A stretch of 59,218 nt of DNA from JBPCNH01 sp051001455 (GCA_051001455.1 JBPCNH010000002.1:1-59218), one strand, 5' to 3'. Positions 8,391 to 17,308 are shown, counted from the first letter of the stretch. Numbers and translations are program-made. The notes: generated by a model from the letters alone, not told the origin.

Positions 8391-8842
8391 CTAGTTACGA
8401 GAACGTTCCTCCGCTCCAGCCGTAGCGCCTCCGTTGCTGGGCACCTCCAGCTCGAACCAGACCTCGTTGCCACCATGGCGCTGGATGCCCCATCTGCTGC
8501 TGACCTGTTCGACGAGGAACAACCCTCGCCCATCCTCGCGCATGGGGTCTTCGGTGTAGGGGGCGTGGGAGAAAACAGGTCCGGGATCGGTGACCGTGAC
8601 CCGTACGCAGCCGCCGGTCATCTCGGTCGTGAGCCGGATGGGCTCGTTATCGGTCGCGCCTGAATGCCGGACCGCGTTCGTGACGAGCTCTGTTGCGAGC
8701 AGTTCGACCGCGTCGAGCTCGGGACCGAGGACGGCCTCCATCTCACGAAGCGCTTGGCGCGCTTTCGAGGGTGCGCGACGGTCTGGAGGCAGCTCGATCT
8801 CCACCACGTGCCTATGCCCTTCATATCCAGCGTCTAAAACAC
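8391..8842 (-). CDS. RsbW-like ATP-binding protein (anti-sigma/serine kinase type)
   Basis: The protein carries the HATPase_c fold of anti-sigma kinases: ELVTNAVRHS (N box), DPGPVFS (G1-type) and EDGRGLFLVEQ (G2), followed by a short beta-rich end. Such proteins bind a sigma factor or phosphorylate an STAS antagonist. The frame stays open far upstream, but GTG at 8842 gives a 150-aa protein of normal length and avoids overlap with the divergent gene; another GTG lies a few codons inside. No sigma or STAS gene is adjacent, so its partner must be elsewhere, possibly the SigF-type factor at 31 kb. Confidence 0.8.
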
Positions 8843-8930
8843 TTCTGGCCCTTTTTTTATGCTGCAGGAAGGAAGTCGTACCTGGCGAACCATCTGCTTG
8901 AACATCTTGATCGATGATCCCGGAGGAATC

Positions 8931-10028
8931 TTGAAGTCTCGACTCGTTCTGCTGGTGACCGCTGTGAGCCTCGTGCTGGCGTTCCCCGGGGTCGCGGCTT
9001 CGTCTGCCCCGAAGGGTTCGGCGAGATCTTTGCCGTGCCGTGACGCCGCGGACGCGGCCCATCGCCTGACGATGAGGGTCGACGGCGAGAAGGCGACGGG
9101 TCACTACGCGGTGCCCCGTACTGCACCTTCGACCCTCGTGGTGTTCGGCCGTGGGTACGGTCACACATCGTACTCGTGGGTCGAACACATGAAGGATGCT
9201 GCCCGCGACCACGGAGTCGCGGCAGCGACCATGGATTACCGCGGCGCAGAGATCTTTCCCGACTCCAACGACGATGGCCTACCGGAATCGCGGGGGTGGG
9301 ACGTTTTGAAGGGAGCCGAGGATTCGATAGCGGTGGCTCAGGCGTTTGAGCGGAGTTGCTCCTCGATCGACAACATCATCATCTTCGGCGTGAGCTTGGG
9401 CGGCAACACCGCCGGCCTCGTTGTGGCCTTGCAGGGGGAGCGCGGCGTTACCGACTCCGAGGGCGAGCCGTTGTTCGACCACTGGTTCAACATCGAGGGC
9501 GCCACCAATGTCACCGAAACCTACGCAGAAGCTCGCCTCCTGGCGTCCGTAAACTCGACCGCCGCCAAGGCGCTGGAAGACATCGAACGGGAGATGGGGG
9601 GCCCTATCGAATCGGACCCCGCCCCTTATCAAGAGCGCACGGTCGTGGCGCGCATGGACGATATCGAGGCGTCGGGCATCAAGGGCGTCGTTGTCGTGCA
9701 CGGTTTGGATGACGGGCTCGTGCCCTACAACCAGGGACGGGAGATGGCGACCTTGCTCGCGAGCTCGGGTATCGACACGGATATGTACACCGTCGGCCGC
9801 AAGAGCCCCGAATCGGAATCCGAGACGACCGCATCCGGCCACGTGATGAGCAACGTCGACCCGAACTATCGTTCGCCCCTAGCAGGGCATGCGTCCGAGA
9901 AGAGCAAGACGCACATCATCATGGTGACGGCCTTCGAGCGTCTCTGGAGTCTCGTTGATGACGGACAGGAGCCCGGCGGCCCATACCGCGAGTTCTTCGT
10001 GGACGGAGAAGCCGGAACCTTCCCCTAG
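8931..10028 (+). CDS. Secreted alpha/beta-hydrolase fold protein
   Basis: A TTG at 8931 behind GGAGGA opens a signal peptide (LKSRLVLLVTAVSLVLAFPG, cleavage near VAASSA), giving 365 aa; an in-frame ATG at 8859 is less likely. The mature part has a hydrolase core: LVVFGRGYGHT as the oxyanion region, FGVSLGGN (GxSxG nucleophile), HGLDDGLVP (acid) and a late His in SGHVMS or LAGHASEK. It probably acts as an esterase or peptidase on the outer face of the membrane. The substrate is unknown. It is divergent from the RsbW-like gene across about 90 bp. Confidence 0.75.
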   Translation: MKSRLVLLVTAVSLVLAFPGVAASSAPKGSARSLPCRDAADAAHRLTMRVDGEKATGHYAVPRTAPSTLVVFGRGYGHTSYSWVEHMKDAARDHGVAAATMDYRGAEIFPDSNDDGLPESRGWDVLKGAEDSIAVAQAFERSCSSIDNIIIFGVSLGGNTAGLVVALQGERGVTDSEGEPLFDHWFNIEGATNVTETYAEARLLASVNSTAAKALEDIEREMGGPIESDPAPYQERTVVARMDDIEASGIKGVVVVHGLDDGLVPYNQGREMATLLASSGIDTDMYTVGRKSPESESETTASGHVMSNVDPNYRSPLAGHASEKSKTHIIMVTAFERLWSLVDDGQEPGGPYREFFVDGEAGTFP

Positions 10029-10057
10029 GAAGACACCGTTGCCGCAACGTTGCGCGC

Positions 10058-10876
10058 TTGCAGCTGTTCCACGCGCCGTTCGAGCTCGCTCCGCCGCCCC
10101 TCGTGGGCGCAGGGCCGGGGGACCCCGGCCTGATCACCGTGAAGGGACTGCAGCGCCTCCACGAGGCTCACGTCGTGGTCTACGACCGTCTCGTCCATCC
10201 CGACCTCCTGAAGGCCGTCCCCGACGCCGCCCACCAGGTCTATGTCGGGAAGAGCTCCGGGTATGCGGCTGCCACTCAAGCCGAGATAGAAGATCTGCTG
10301 GTGGCTTACGGCCGCGCCGGGAAGAGGGTCGTGCGCTTGAAGGGAGGCGACCCCTTCGTCTTCGGCCGGGGCGGGGAGGAAGCCGCGGCGCTGCGGGCCG
10401 CCGGTGTGGCTTTTGAGGTCGTACCGGGGATCAGTTCCGCGGTGGCTGCTCCTGCGGCTGCCGGGATACCGGTCACCGACCGGCGCGCCGGATCATCGGT
10501 CGCCGTTGTGACGGGTCATCGGCACCCGCGCGATCTCAAGAACGATGTGAACTGGAGAGGGCTCGCTCGTTCAGTGGACACGTTGGTGATCCTGATGGGC
10601 ACTCGTCACGTCGCCTCGATCGCAGATCAGCTGATGCTCGGAGGCCTATCCGCTCATACACCTGCAGCCGCCGTGCAGTGGGGCACCCACCAAGGACAGG
10701 TGACGCTGGTCACCACGCTCGATGAACTAGCCGGGCGCATGCGAGACGCCGGGATCGGCTCGCCGGCCGTGATCGTGGTGGGTGAAGTGGTGGGGCTACG
10801 GGAGACGATCCTTGGGTCGGTCCAGTCCGACGTTCCCCCCGAGGCGCTCGCCGCCCTCGTTTCACTATCCGCCTAA
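10058..10876 (+). CDS. cobA: Uroporphyrinogen-III C-methyltransferase
   Basis: SUMT adds methyl groups from S-adenosylmethionine to C2 and C7 of uroporphyrinogen III, the branch step to sirohaem and cobalamin. Diagnostic blocks: VGAGPGDPGLITVKG near the N-terminus, VVVYDRLV, VRLKGGDPFVFGRGGEE in the middle and PAAAGIPVTDR. There is no fused HemD or CysG domain. The start is uncertain: the TTG at 10058 has no clear ribosome binding site, and related proteins begin only a few residues before VGAGPG. It appears to be cytoplasmic. It heads a run of same-direction genes but has no functional link with them. Confidence 0.9.
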   Translation: MQLFHAPFELAPPPLVGAGPGDPGLITVKGLQRLHEAHVVVYDRLVHPDLLKAVPDAAHQVYVGKSSGYAAATQAEIEDLLVAYGRAGKRVVRLKGGDPFVFGRGGEEAAALRAAGVAFEVVPGISSAVAAPAAAGIPVTDRRAGSSVAVVTGHRHPRDLKNDVNWRGLARSVDTLVILMGTRHVASIADQLMLGGLSAHTPAAAVQWGTHQGQVTLVTTLDELAGRMRDAGIGSPAVIVVGEVVGLRETILGSVQSDVPPEALAALVSLSA

Positions 10877-10882
10877 TCAACT

Positions 10883-10914
10883 GGACCTCGCTTCTTTCTG
10901 GGAGCATTAGGTCC
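10883..10914 (+). promoter_or_regulatory. Inverted repeat abutting a start codon
   Basis: GGACCT at 10883-10888 and AGGTCC at 10909-10914 form a perfect 6-bp stem whose second arm ends one base before the ATG at 10916, while GGGAG lies in the loop. It could be a weak terminator for cobA or affect ribosome access to the next gene. Confidence 0.3.
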
Positions 10915-10915
10915 G

Positions 10916-11713
10916 ATGTCAGCCATCAGTGAAGCAACGCGCATGATCGATGTCTCCGGACAGAGGGCTCGTCTATACGACTCCGGTTCCGGCGACCCGG
11001 TCGTCGTCCTCCACGGATGGGGTGGCCGGATCGAGTCGATGGCTCCGGTGCTGGCCGGATTAACGAGCTCCTTCCGGGTCGTGGCGCTCGACCTGCCGGG
11101 CTTCGGGGAGTCCCCCACGCCGGACGGCGTATGGGGAACCCCCGACTATGCGTCTTTCGTCTTGGAGGCTCTGACCGACGCGGGCATCGAGCGGGCGCAC
11201 TTCGTCGGGCATTCCTTCGGAGCCAAGATCTCTCTCTATCTGGCTGCTACGCACCCGGATCTCGTGGACCGCATGGTGCTTCAAGGTTCGTCGGGTCTCA
11301 GGACACCTCCGTCGATGAGGGCGCGCGTGAAGAGGATGGTGTCGAAGAGCGCTCGCCACCTCGAGCGCTTCGGCGCGCCGGGTAAGAAGCTGCGTGCGAT
11401 GGTGTACGACCGCATCGCATCAGAGGACTACAAGAACGCCGGCCCCATCCGGCCCATCCTCGTGCGCGTGGTCAACGAGAACCTCGAAGCGATATTGCCG
11501 AACATCAAAGCGTCGACGTTGCTCGTGTGGGGTACTAGCGATGATGCCGTACCGGTTGGTCACGCGAAAACGATGGAGCGCTTGATCCCCGACGCAGGAC
11601 TCGTGCTCTTCGAAGGAGCGGGGCACTTCGCTTATCTCGACGAGTCCGAACGCTTCATCCGCGTGGTGCGTCATTTCCTCGGCGCGCCCCTCGGATCCGG
11701 AGGCACGGCTTGA
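10916..11713 (+). CDS. Alpha/beta hydrolase
   Basis: This 265-aa cytoplasmic hydrolase has the canonical order: VVLHGWGG (oxyanion), VGHSFGAKIS (Ser nucleophile, about residue 97), WGTSDDAVP (Asp) and GAGHFAYLD (His). Its stop codon overlaps the TTG start of the next gene (TTGA), so the two are translationally coupled. Coupling to a MurF-type ligase hints at a role in cell-envelope precursor handling, but that is inference. The substrate is not predictable from sequence. Confidence 0.85.
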   Translation: MSAISEATRMIDVSGQRARLYDSGSGDPVVVLHGWGGRIESMAPVLAGLTSSFRVVALDLPGFGESPTPDGVWGTPDYASFVLEALTDAGIERAHFVGHSFGAKISLYLAATHPDLVDRMVLQGSSGLRTPPSMRARVKRMVSKSARHLERFGAPGKKLRAMVYDRIASEDYKNAGPIRPILVRVVNENLEAILPNIKASTLLVWGTSDDAVPVGHAKTMERLIPDAGLVLFEGAGHFAYLDESERFIRVVRHFLGAPLGSGGTA

Positions 11714-13245
11714 GGGGTTTCGTCGATCCGTTCTACGGATACTCGTTCCTGCTTCGGACGATCGTCTACGTGATCATCCCGTTGTTCGGTGTGTGGCAAT
11801 TCGTGCGCCTGCGCCGCGCCCTGCATGTCTTCCAGCTCGAGGCCTACAAGCGTCATTGGTTCAGGCGCTGGCTGCGGGAGAATCCCGGCCGCAGGTTGTT
11901 CCTGTCGTCGTTCCGCGAGGCGAAGAAACCGCTGGTGATGACCGGGCGGGCGTGGAGGATGCTCATAAAGGCCACGGCGGTCTCCGTAGCCGCGATCTTG
12001 CTCCCATCCGCCGCCGCGCACCTCATCGGCGGCGCGCCGTGGGACCTCATCACCTGCGCGCTGATGCTAGGACTCGTGTTCTGGGGCGCTCCGCACATCC
12101 TGCTGTTTGCGGACTGGGGGATGACGCCGGTGCAGGCTGCCATCAACGGCCGTTTCCTGCGTGCGGCGCGGCGCAAGCTCGCCGATGTGGGCCCCACGGT
12201 GATCGGCGTGACGGGCTCCTTCGGCAAGACATCGACCAAGTTCGCCATTCAACAGTTGCTCGGCGCGCCGGACGAAGTGCTGGCGACCCCCGGCTCCTTC
12301 AATACGCCGCTGGGGGTGTCGCGCGCCGTCAACGAGAACCTCGATCCGAACCACCGTTTCTTCGTTGTCGAGATGGGAGCACGCCAAGAAGGCGACATCG
12401 CGGAAGTAGCGCAGCTCGTGAAGCCGTCGGTCGGCGTGCTCACCGCGGTCGGCCCTGCACATCTCGAGAGCTTCGGATCGCTCGAGGCGATAGCCCGTGG
12501 GAAGTACGAGCTGATAGAGGCGCTGCCTTCGAGCGGTACGGCGGTGATGAATGTCGGCGACCCGGTCGTCAGGCAGCTTGCCGATGCCACTACGGACAAG
12601 GCAGTGGTTCGCTACGGCATCGAAGCAGTCGGCGCGCCGGACATCACCGTGGCCGATCTCTGGTTGGTGGAGCGGGGAACTTCGGTGACCATCCTCGACA
12701 AACGGACCGGGGATCAATTGCAGGTGAAGACCAGGTTGGTGGGCCGTCACGCCATCGGGCACATCCTGGCCGCGGTAGCCGTCGCCCTGGCGACCGGCCG
12801 GGAACTCGCCGACCTCAAGGCGGCCATCGAAGCGATGGAGCCGGTCGAGCATCGTCTGCAGATCATCGATGGTGCCGGGGGCGTAACCGTCATCGACGAC
12901 GCATACAACTCCAATCCTTCGGGTGCGGCAGCGGCCCTCGAGGTTCTTAGACAGATGCCGGGGGGCCGCAAGGTGGTCGTGACCCCTGGGATGGTGGAGC
13001 TTGGACCGCTGCAAGATGAAGCGAATGAGGCCTTCGGTCGCCAGGCCGCGGAAGCTGCCGACACGTTGATCGTCGTTGCGAAGCTCAACCGCCGGGCGAT
13101 CCTCGCGGGAGCAGGGCAGGCGGGCGGGGCCGACGTCATCACCGTGGACACTCTGAGTGAGGCCTCTCGTGAGCTCCAAGGGTTGCTGAAACCCGGCGAC
13201 ATCGTGTTGTTCGAGAACGATCTCCCCGATCAGTACGAGGGGTGA
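11710..13245 (+). CDS. murF: MurF-type Mur ligase with N-terminal membrane segments
   Basis: MurF joins D-Ala-D-Ala to the UDP-MurNAc tripeptide using ATP. The ligase core shows the P-loop GVTGSFGKTSTKF (about residue 167), PGSFNTPLGV, VVEMGARQEGDIAEVAQ, VGPAHLESFGS and DDAYNSNPSGAAAA, all MurF-like. Unlike standard MurF, the first 150 residues are not the usual UDP-MurNAc-binding domain but carry hydrophobic helices near 10-30, 75-100 and 105-120, so the enzyme is probably membrane-bound. The start is a TTG overlapping the hydrolase stop. Ddl follows 28 bp later, which supports work on D-Ala-D-Ala. A specialised paralogue of murF is possible. Confidence 0.8.
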   Translation: MRGFVDPFYGYSFLLRTIVYVIIPLFGVWQFVRLRRALHVFQLEAYKRHWFRRWLRENPGRRLFLSSFREAKKPLVMTGRAWRMLIKATAVSVAAILLPSAAAHLIGGAPWDLITCALMLGLVFWGAPHILLFADWGMTPVQAAINGRFLRAARRKLADVGPTVIGVTGSFGKTSTKFAIQQLLGAPDEVLATPGSFNTPLGVSRAVNENLDPNHRFFVVEMGARQEGDIAEVAQLVKPSVGVLTAVGPAHLESFGSLEAIARGKYELIEALPSSGTAVMNVGDPVVRQLADATTDKAVVRYGIEAVGAPDITVADLWLVERGTSVTILDKRTGDQLQVKTRLVGRHAIGHILAAVAVALATGRELADLKAAIEAMEPVEHRLQIIDGAGGVTVIDDAYNSNPSGAAAALEVLRQMPGGRKVVVTPGMVELGPLQDEANEAFGRQAAEAADTLIVVAKLNRRAILAGAGQAGGADVITVDTLSEASRELQGLLKPGDIVLFENDLPDQYEG

Positions 13246-13273
13246 GCCTCGCGCCCCCTTTAGACTCGGGGCT

Positions 13274-14476
13274 ATGGCAAGGATGAGAGTTGGGGTCGTC
13301 TTCGGCGGCCGCTCGGTCGAACATGACGTCTCGATCGTGACCGCCCACCAGGTGATGGCCGTTCTCGAAGGCAGGCACGAGGTGGTGCCGATCTACGTCA
13401 CCCGCGAAGGGGAATGGCTTTCCGCGGATGGCTTGAACGATCTCGACGTCTACAAGACAAAGCGGTGGACCGAGGTGGGGGAGCCGTGCTTCCTTCCTCC
13501 GGTCCCTTCGGTGGGCGGGCTCTTCTTCCCCGGGGGACGTCTCAAGGGCTCTCGCACGGTCAAGCTCGATGTGATCATTCCTGCCATCCACGGCACCTAC
13601 GGCGAGGACGGAACCCTGCAGGGTCTCCTCGAGTTGGCCGACATCCCCTACGCGGGATCCGGCGTCGTCGGCTCGGCGGTGGGGATGGATAAGCCCGCGA
13701 TGAAAGCGGTCTTCAAGGCTGCCGGTCTGCCCGTTCTCGACCACATCCTCGTGCACACCGACCGATTGGAGAGCGACTACGAGCAGGTTCTCGATGACGT
13801 CGAGGAGCGGATCGGTTATCCCGCCTTCGTGAAACCGTCGCGGCTCGGTTCTAGTGTGGGGATCGGTAAAGGCGCCGACAGGGAGGGGCTGAGAGAGGCT
13901 TTGGAGGTGGCGCGACGGTACGACAGCAGGATCCTCGTCGAGCCCGCCGCCGAAGGCTGCATCGAGATCAACTGCTCGGTGATCGGAGGTCCGGGACTCG
14001 AGCCACAGGCGTCGGTATGCGAGCAGCCGGTCGCATGGGAGGAGTTCCTGTCCTTCTCGGACAAGTACATGAGGGGCGGCAAATCCGATGGGTCCGATCC
14101 TGGGTCTAAGGCCGAGGGCATGGCCGGTCAGGATCGCCGTATCCCGGCTCCGATCTCGGACGAGCTCACCAAGACCGTCCAGGACAACGCACTCCGGGCG
14201 TTCGAGGCGGTCGATGCAGCCGGGGTCGCTCGTATCGATGCGTTCGTTAAGGAGAGTTCTGGGGAGACTTGGGTCATGGAGATCAATACCGTTCCGGGAT
14301 CTTTGTCTTTCTATCTCTGGGAGCACAGCGATCTCGGCTTCGAGACGCTCATGGACGACCTCATCGAGGGGGCTCTGGCGGCGCACCGCGCCAAGGGTGA
14401 GCTCATGTTCTCGTTCGATTCGGGGATGCTGGACAAGGCAAGCGTGGGCCAGCGAGGGAGCAAGTCGAGTGGCTAA
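13274..14476 (+). CDS. ddl: D-alanine--D-alanine ligase
   Basis: This ATP-grasp enzyme makes the D-Ala-D-Ala dipeptide for peptidoglycan. The N-terminal FGGRSVEHDVSIVTA is the family signature. FVKPSRLGSSVGIGKG is the ATP-binding loop and VMEINTVPGSLSFYLWE holds the metal-binding Glu/Asn. At 400 aa it is in the range of the longer Ddl proteins, with an extra low-complexity insertion around 265-285. It stands directly behind the MurF-type gene and overlaps the downstream sigma gene by 8 bp, so wall precursor synthesis and the stress sigma factor share a transcript. Confidence 0.93.
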   Translation: MARMRVGVVFGGRSVEHDVSIVTAHQVMAVLEGRHEVVPIYVTREGEWLSADGLNDLDVYKTKRWTEVGEPCFLPPVPSVGGLFFPGGRLKGSRTVKLDVIIPAIHGTYGEDGTLQGLLELADIPYAGSGVVGSAVGMDKPAMKAVFKAAGLPVLDHILVHTDRLESDYEQVLDDVEERIGYPAFVKPSRLGSSVGIGKGADREGLREALEVARRYDSRILVEPAAEGCIEINCSVIGGPGLEPQASVCEQPVAWEEFLSFSDKYMRGGKSDGSDPGSKAEGMAGQDRRIPAPISDELTKTVQDNALRAFEAVDAAGVARIDAFVKESSGETWVMEINTVPGSLSFYLWEHSDLGFETLMDDLIEGALAAHRAKGELMFSFDSGMLDKASVGQRGSKSSG

Positions 14477-15098
14477 CCCCACGCCCGTCGATCTGACCGA
14501 GGAGGAGAAAGAGCGGTTCCAGGCCGAAGCTTTGCCGATCCTCGATTCGCTCTACGCCGGTGCGCTCAGGATGACCCGCAAGCCGGCGGACGCCGAGGAC
14601 CTCGTGCAGGAAACGATGATGCGCGCCTACCGCGCCTTCCACCGCTTCGAGCCCGGGACCAACCTCAAGGCGTGGCTCTTCCGCATCATGACCAACGCCT
14701 ACATCAACACCTATCGCAAGAAGCAACGCGAGCCCCAGAAGGTCAGCCAGGACGAGGTCGAGGAGTTCGATCTGTACCGTGAGCTCAGGGATCACGACCC
14801 CAATCTCAGCATCACGCCCGAGACGATCGTGCTCGACAGCCTGGTGGACAGCGACATCATCGAGGCGATCGACGACCTCCCCGAGCAGTTCCGCCTGGCC
14901 GTGGTTCTGTCCGACGTGGAAGGATTCTCCTATGCTGAGATGGCCGAGATCATGGACGTGCCCCTCGGGACGGTGATGTCCAGGCTCCACCGGGGAAGAA
15001 AGGCGCTCCAGAAGCGGTTATGGGAAGTAGCCCGTGAAAGAGGCATCGTGAAGGGGCCGCAACAGTCCGGGGACGGCAACGCAAATAGGGGGAAGTAG
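14469..15098 (+). CDS. sigR: ECF RNA polymerase sigma factor, SigR/SigH type
   Basis: The GTG at 14469 overlaps the end of ddl and gives 209 aa. Region 2 reads DAEDLVQETMMRAYRAF and WLFRIMTNAYINTYRKK; region 4 reads FSYAEMAEIMDVPLGTVMSR. This is close to SigR/SigH, which directs the thiol-oxidation response in actinobacteria. The next gene encodes an RsrA-like zinc anti-sigma factor, which supports the call. An in-frame ORF extends upstream inside ddl but is a shadow. The factor would be released when RsrA loses zinc on oxidation; no autoregulatory promoter was verified. Confidence 0.88.
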   Translation: MANPTPVDLTEEEKERFQAEALPILDSLYAGALRMTRKPADAEDLVQETMMRAYRAFHRFEPGTNLKAWLFRIMTNAYINTYRKKQREPQKVSQDEVEEFDLYRELRDHDPNLSITPETIVLDSLVDSDIIEAIDDLPEQFRLAVVLSDVEGFSYAEMAEIMDVPLGTVMSRLHRGRKALQKRLWEVARERGIVKGPQQSGDGNANRGK

Positions 15099-15145
15099 AT
15101 GGCTGCTCGGGGTTGCTCGTGGGACGGCATCCGGGGACTGATCGG

Positions 15146-15379
15146 ATGAAGGAACACTGCAAGCAGACACTCGTGAGGGCCTATCTCATCCTCGACGGAG
15201 AACCGCTCGAACATGCCGAGCGTCTCGAGATCGAGGCCCATCTCGAGGAATGCGAGCCCTGCTACGAGCGCTACGGGCTCGAGCGAGAGGTAAAGGTTCT
15301 GATCGCTCGACTCAAGGATTCCTGCACCTGTCCCGACGGCCTCAAGACCAAGATCGCCCGGCTCCTAGAAGACGCTTAG
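15146..15379 (+). CDS. rsrA: RsrA-like zinc-binding anti-sigma factor
   Basis: This small protein (77 aa from the ATG at 15146) has the zinc anti-sigma pattern: Cys in MKEHCKQ, then HLEECEPCYERYGLE, giving HxxxCxxC. In RsrA these residues bind zinc, and disulphide formation frees the sigma factor. YLILDGE near the N-terminus matches the family's DGEL-type stretch. An alternative TTG at 15113 adds 11 residues, but RsrA proteins begin close to the first Cys. The location directly behind the sigma gene fits a sigma/anti-sigma pair. Confidence 0.88.
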   Translation: MKEHCKQTLVRAYLILDGEPLEHAERLEIEAHLEECEPCYERYGLEREVKVLIARLKDSCTCPDGLKTKIARLLEDA

Positions 15380-15384
15380 TTCCC

Positions 15385-15411
15385 GAACCGCGTTCGTCCG
15401 AGTTGCGGTTC
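15385..15411 (+). terminator. Hairpin after rsrA
   Basis: GAACCGC at 15385-15391 pairs perfectly with GCGGTTC at 15405-15411 across a 13-nt loop, five bases after the rsrA stop. A second stem, AGAGCC 15416-15421 with GGCTCT 15442-15447, follows. No T-run is present, as is common in high-GC genomes. Confidence 0.45.
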
Positions 15412-15466
15412 CCCCAGAGCCATATCCCGGCCCGGAATGCGGGCTCTCTGCGAGTAATCTCCCCCC

Positions 15467-16246
15467 ATGGTCGATGCCGATCCTGTTCTCTACGCTTTCT
15501 CCGACGCGGTCGCGCTCATCGAGATCAACCGACCGGACCGTCGTAACGCCATCAATCCAGAGGTGGTTCGAGGCATCGCTGAAGGCCTCCGGCGCGCCGA
15601 GCGCGACGGAGCGCGCGCGGTCGTCCTCACCGGCGCGGGTGACAAAGCGTTCTGTGCGGGTGGAGATCTCGGCGGGATGACGGCCGATTCCCACGTCGGC
15701 GCGCATGACGAGCGTGCCGAGGTAGGGGGGCTCTTCAAGCAGATGCGAACCTGTCCTTTCCCGATCGTGGCGCGTGTCAACGGTCACGCACTGGCGGGCG
15801 GTTTCGGTCTCATGCTCGCGTGCGATCTGGTGGTGGCAGCCGACGATGTCGAGGTCGGCACTCCGGAGACGAACATCGGCCTGTGGCCGTTCATGATCAC
15901 CGCCGTGATCCAGCGTGATGTGCCCCGAAAGGTCGCGCTCGACATGATGCTCACCGGAGCGCGGATGCCGGTGACCGAGGGACAGCGCTGGGGATTCGTC
16001 AATAGAGTGGTGTCGCGCGACGAACTCGACTCCACAACAGATGAACTGGTGGCCCACCTGGTCTCGAAGAGCCCTGTGATCTCGTCCTTGGGGAAGCGTT
16101 CTTTCTATCGAGCTGAGGACATGGCGACCGACGAAGCGCTCGACTATCTGGCCGGGATGCTTACCGTCCTGCTCGGCTCCGAAGACACCGTCGAGGGTGT
16201 CACCGCCTTCATGCAGAAGCGGGCTCCCGAATGGAAGGGCCGCTAG
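15467..16246 (+). CDS. Enoyl-CoA hydratase/isomerase family protein
   Basis: This 259-aa crotonase-fold enzyme has IEINRPDRRNAINPE at the N-terminus, CAGGDLGGM near residue 65 (first oxyanion hole Gly region) and ALAGGFGLMLACDLVVAA near 107-124 (second oxyanion hole). The ending FMQKRAPEWKGR is typical of the hydratase branch. It would hydrate or isomerise an enoyl-CoA thioester in fatty or organic acid breakdown. The ATG lies 87 bp after rsrA beyond two hairpins, so it may be transcribed separately. The exact substrate cannot be deduced. Confidence 0.88.
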   Translation: MVDADPVLYAFSDAVALIEINRPDRRNAINPEVVRGIAEGLRRAERDGARAVVLTGAGDKAFCAGGDLGGMTADSHVGAHDERAEVGGLFKQMRTCPFPIVARVNGHALAGGFGLMLACDLVVAADDVEVGTPETNIGLWPFMITAVIQRDVPRKVALDMMLTGARMPVTEGQRWGFVNRVVSRDELDSTTDELVAHLVSKSPVISSLGKRSFYRAEDMATDEALDYLAGMLTVLLGSEDTVEGVTAFMQKRAPEWKGR

Positions 16247-16254
16247 CCCGGCCG

Positions 16255-17106
16255 TTACTCGACCGGACGGAGGCGAGCGTCGACCTCGACGGTGCCGGGC
16301 CCGTAACGCTCTTCCAGCTCGTCCAGCATCTCCGCGGTTGCGACCACCACCGAGATCTGCAGGACGTTGCGGTTTTCGCTGACACCCGACGTCAGCACCT
16401 CTAGTCCCATCTCTTTGGCGGCCTCGCGAGATAGCTCCTCTTGGATCGCCAGCAGCCCATCCAGCGGGTGCTCGAACTCGACGACGCACAAAGGGCCTCC
16501 CCAGTCCTCGCGTATCTCGGCTTCGTGGCCCTCGACGTCTCCCGCGAAGGCGACGTTCAGTACGTACGGAGTGTCCTCGAACTCTGCAGGTTCTTCGAGG
16601 TAGTCGATCCAGATGCCGGAGAAATCCGGTTGTCTCCGTACCCGCCGCATCACCCTGATGCGGTCTTCTTCGGCCACCTTGTCGGGCTCCGGCTGCTCCC
16701 ATCCACCTGCCGGTTCGTCACACGGAGTCTCGATCGGATGATCGGTCCCGCCGGACCAGTCGGGGGCTCGTGCTTCAAGAACTTTGAAGACCTTGCCGTC
16801 GTAATCACCGGTGACTGAGTAAGAGCCCCAGGTAGTCCCGTTCGCGGATTCCTCGTCCTCGACCGCGTCCCAGTCCCATCCCTGCAGCGGGAGACCCCCG
16901 CACTTGGGGGGGAGAGAGTCCATGACCCCGCCGAGACAAAGCTGAGGATCCTTTCCTTTTGCCTGCAGCACCGTCCCAGTCCCCTGGTACGTCGTTCCTG
17001 CGGGAGCTTCGGACGACGAAGTGGGGGACGCCGCGGGAGTCGTATAGACGGGTTCGCCGCACGCCGTCAGCATCAGCACGGCAGCGAGCATAGAGATCCT
17101 TTTCAT
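16255..17106 (-). CDS. Putative lipoprotein of unknown function
   Basis: The ATG at 17106 starts MKRISMLAAVLMLTACGEP, a lipoprotein signal with lipobox LTAC, so the mature 265-residue part is lipid-anchored outside the membrane. A Thr/Pro/Ser-rich linker follows the Cys. The C-terminal half (about 170-280) contains a segment near LVISVVVATAEML-like sequence and GPGTVEVDARLRPVE, a compact alpha/beta pattern also seen in several actinobacterial lipoproteins. No enzymatic motif was recognised. An upstream in-frame ATG at 17223 is rejected because it would bury the signal. The gene is convergent with the crotonase gene (8-bp gap). Confidence 0.7.
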   Translation of the reverse strand: MKRISMLAAVLMLTACGEPVYTTPAASPTSSSEAPAGTTYQGTGTVLQAKGKDPQLCLGGVMDSLPPKCGGLPLQGWDWDAVEDEESANGTTWGSYSVTGDYDGKVFKVLEARAPDWSGGTDHPIETPCDEPAGGWEQPEPDKVAEEDRIRVMRRVRRQPDFSGIWIDYLEEPAEFEDTPYVLNVAFAGDVEGHEAEIREDWGGPLCVVEFEHPLDGLLAIQEELSREAAKEMGLEVLTSGVSENRNVLQISVVVATAEMLDELEERYGPGTVEVDARLRPVE

Positions 17107-17261
17107 GACACCTATGACGTTACGACTACCCACGAAGTTCCCGGACCCCGAGGCAAGTTCCACGGGGTCATAAGTCCCGCTGAGTGGGACTGACTGCCCG
17201 TAGGTAGAGGTGATCGCTCTCAAACTTGCCCTATGCGGAGAGGACTGCCCCGTGATCTAGC

Positions 17262-17288
17262 CCGGAGCTGTTTCTCGAACGGCTCCGG
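17262..17288 (-). terminator. Hairpin downstream of the lysyl oxidase-like gene
   Basis: CCGGAGC at 17262-17268 and GCTCCGG at 17282-17288 form a perfect 7-bp stem, 20 bases after the stop codon of the minus-strand gene. A further inverted repeat, AGTCCC/GGGACT at 17173-17191, lies nearer the lipoprotein promoter. No T-run was seen. Confidence 0.45.
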
Positions 17289-17308
17289 TGGCGCGGTCGA
17301 TCAGCCGA

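Noticed and set aside
12067..13179. 370-codon open frame on the minus strand within the MurF-type gene
   Set aside because: It lies wholly opposite a clear Mur ligase, has the Arg/Gly/His-rich composition typical of antisense shadows in high-GC DNA, and shows no motif.
13139..14482. 447-codon minus-strand frame opposite ddl
   Set aside because: It is an antisense shadow of ddl with no recognisable domain or ribosome binding site.
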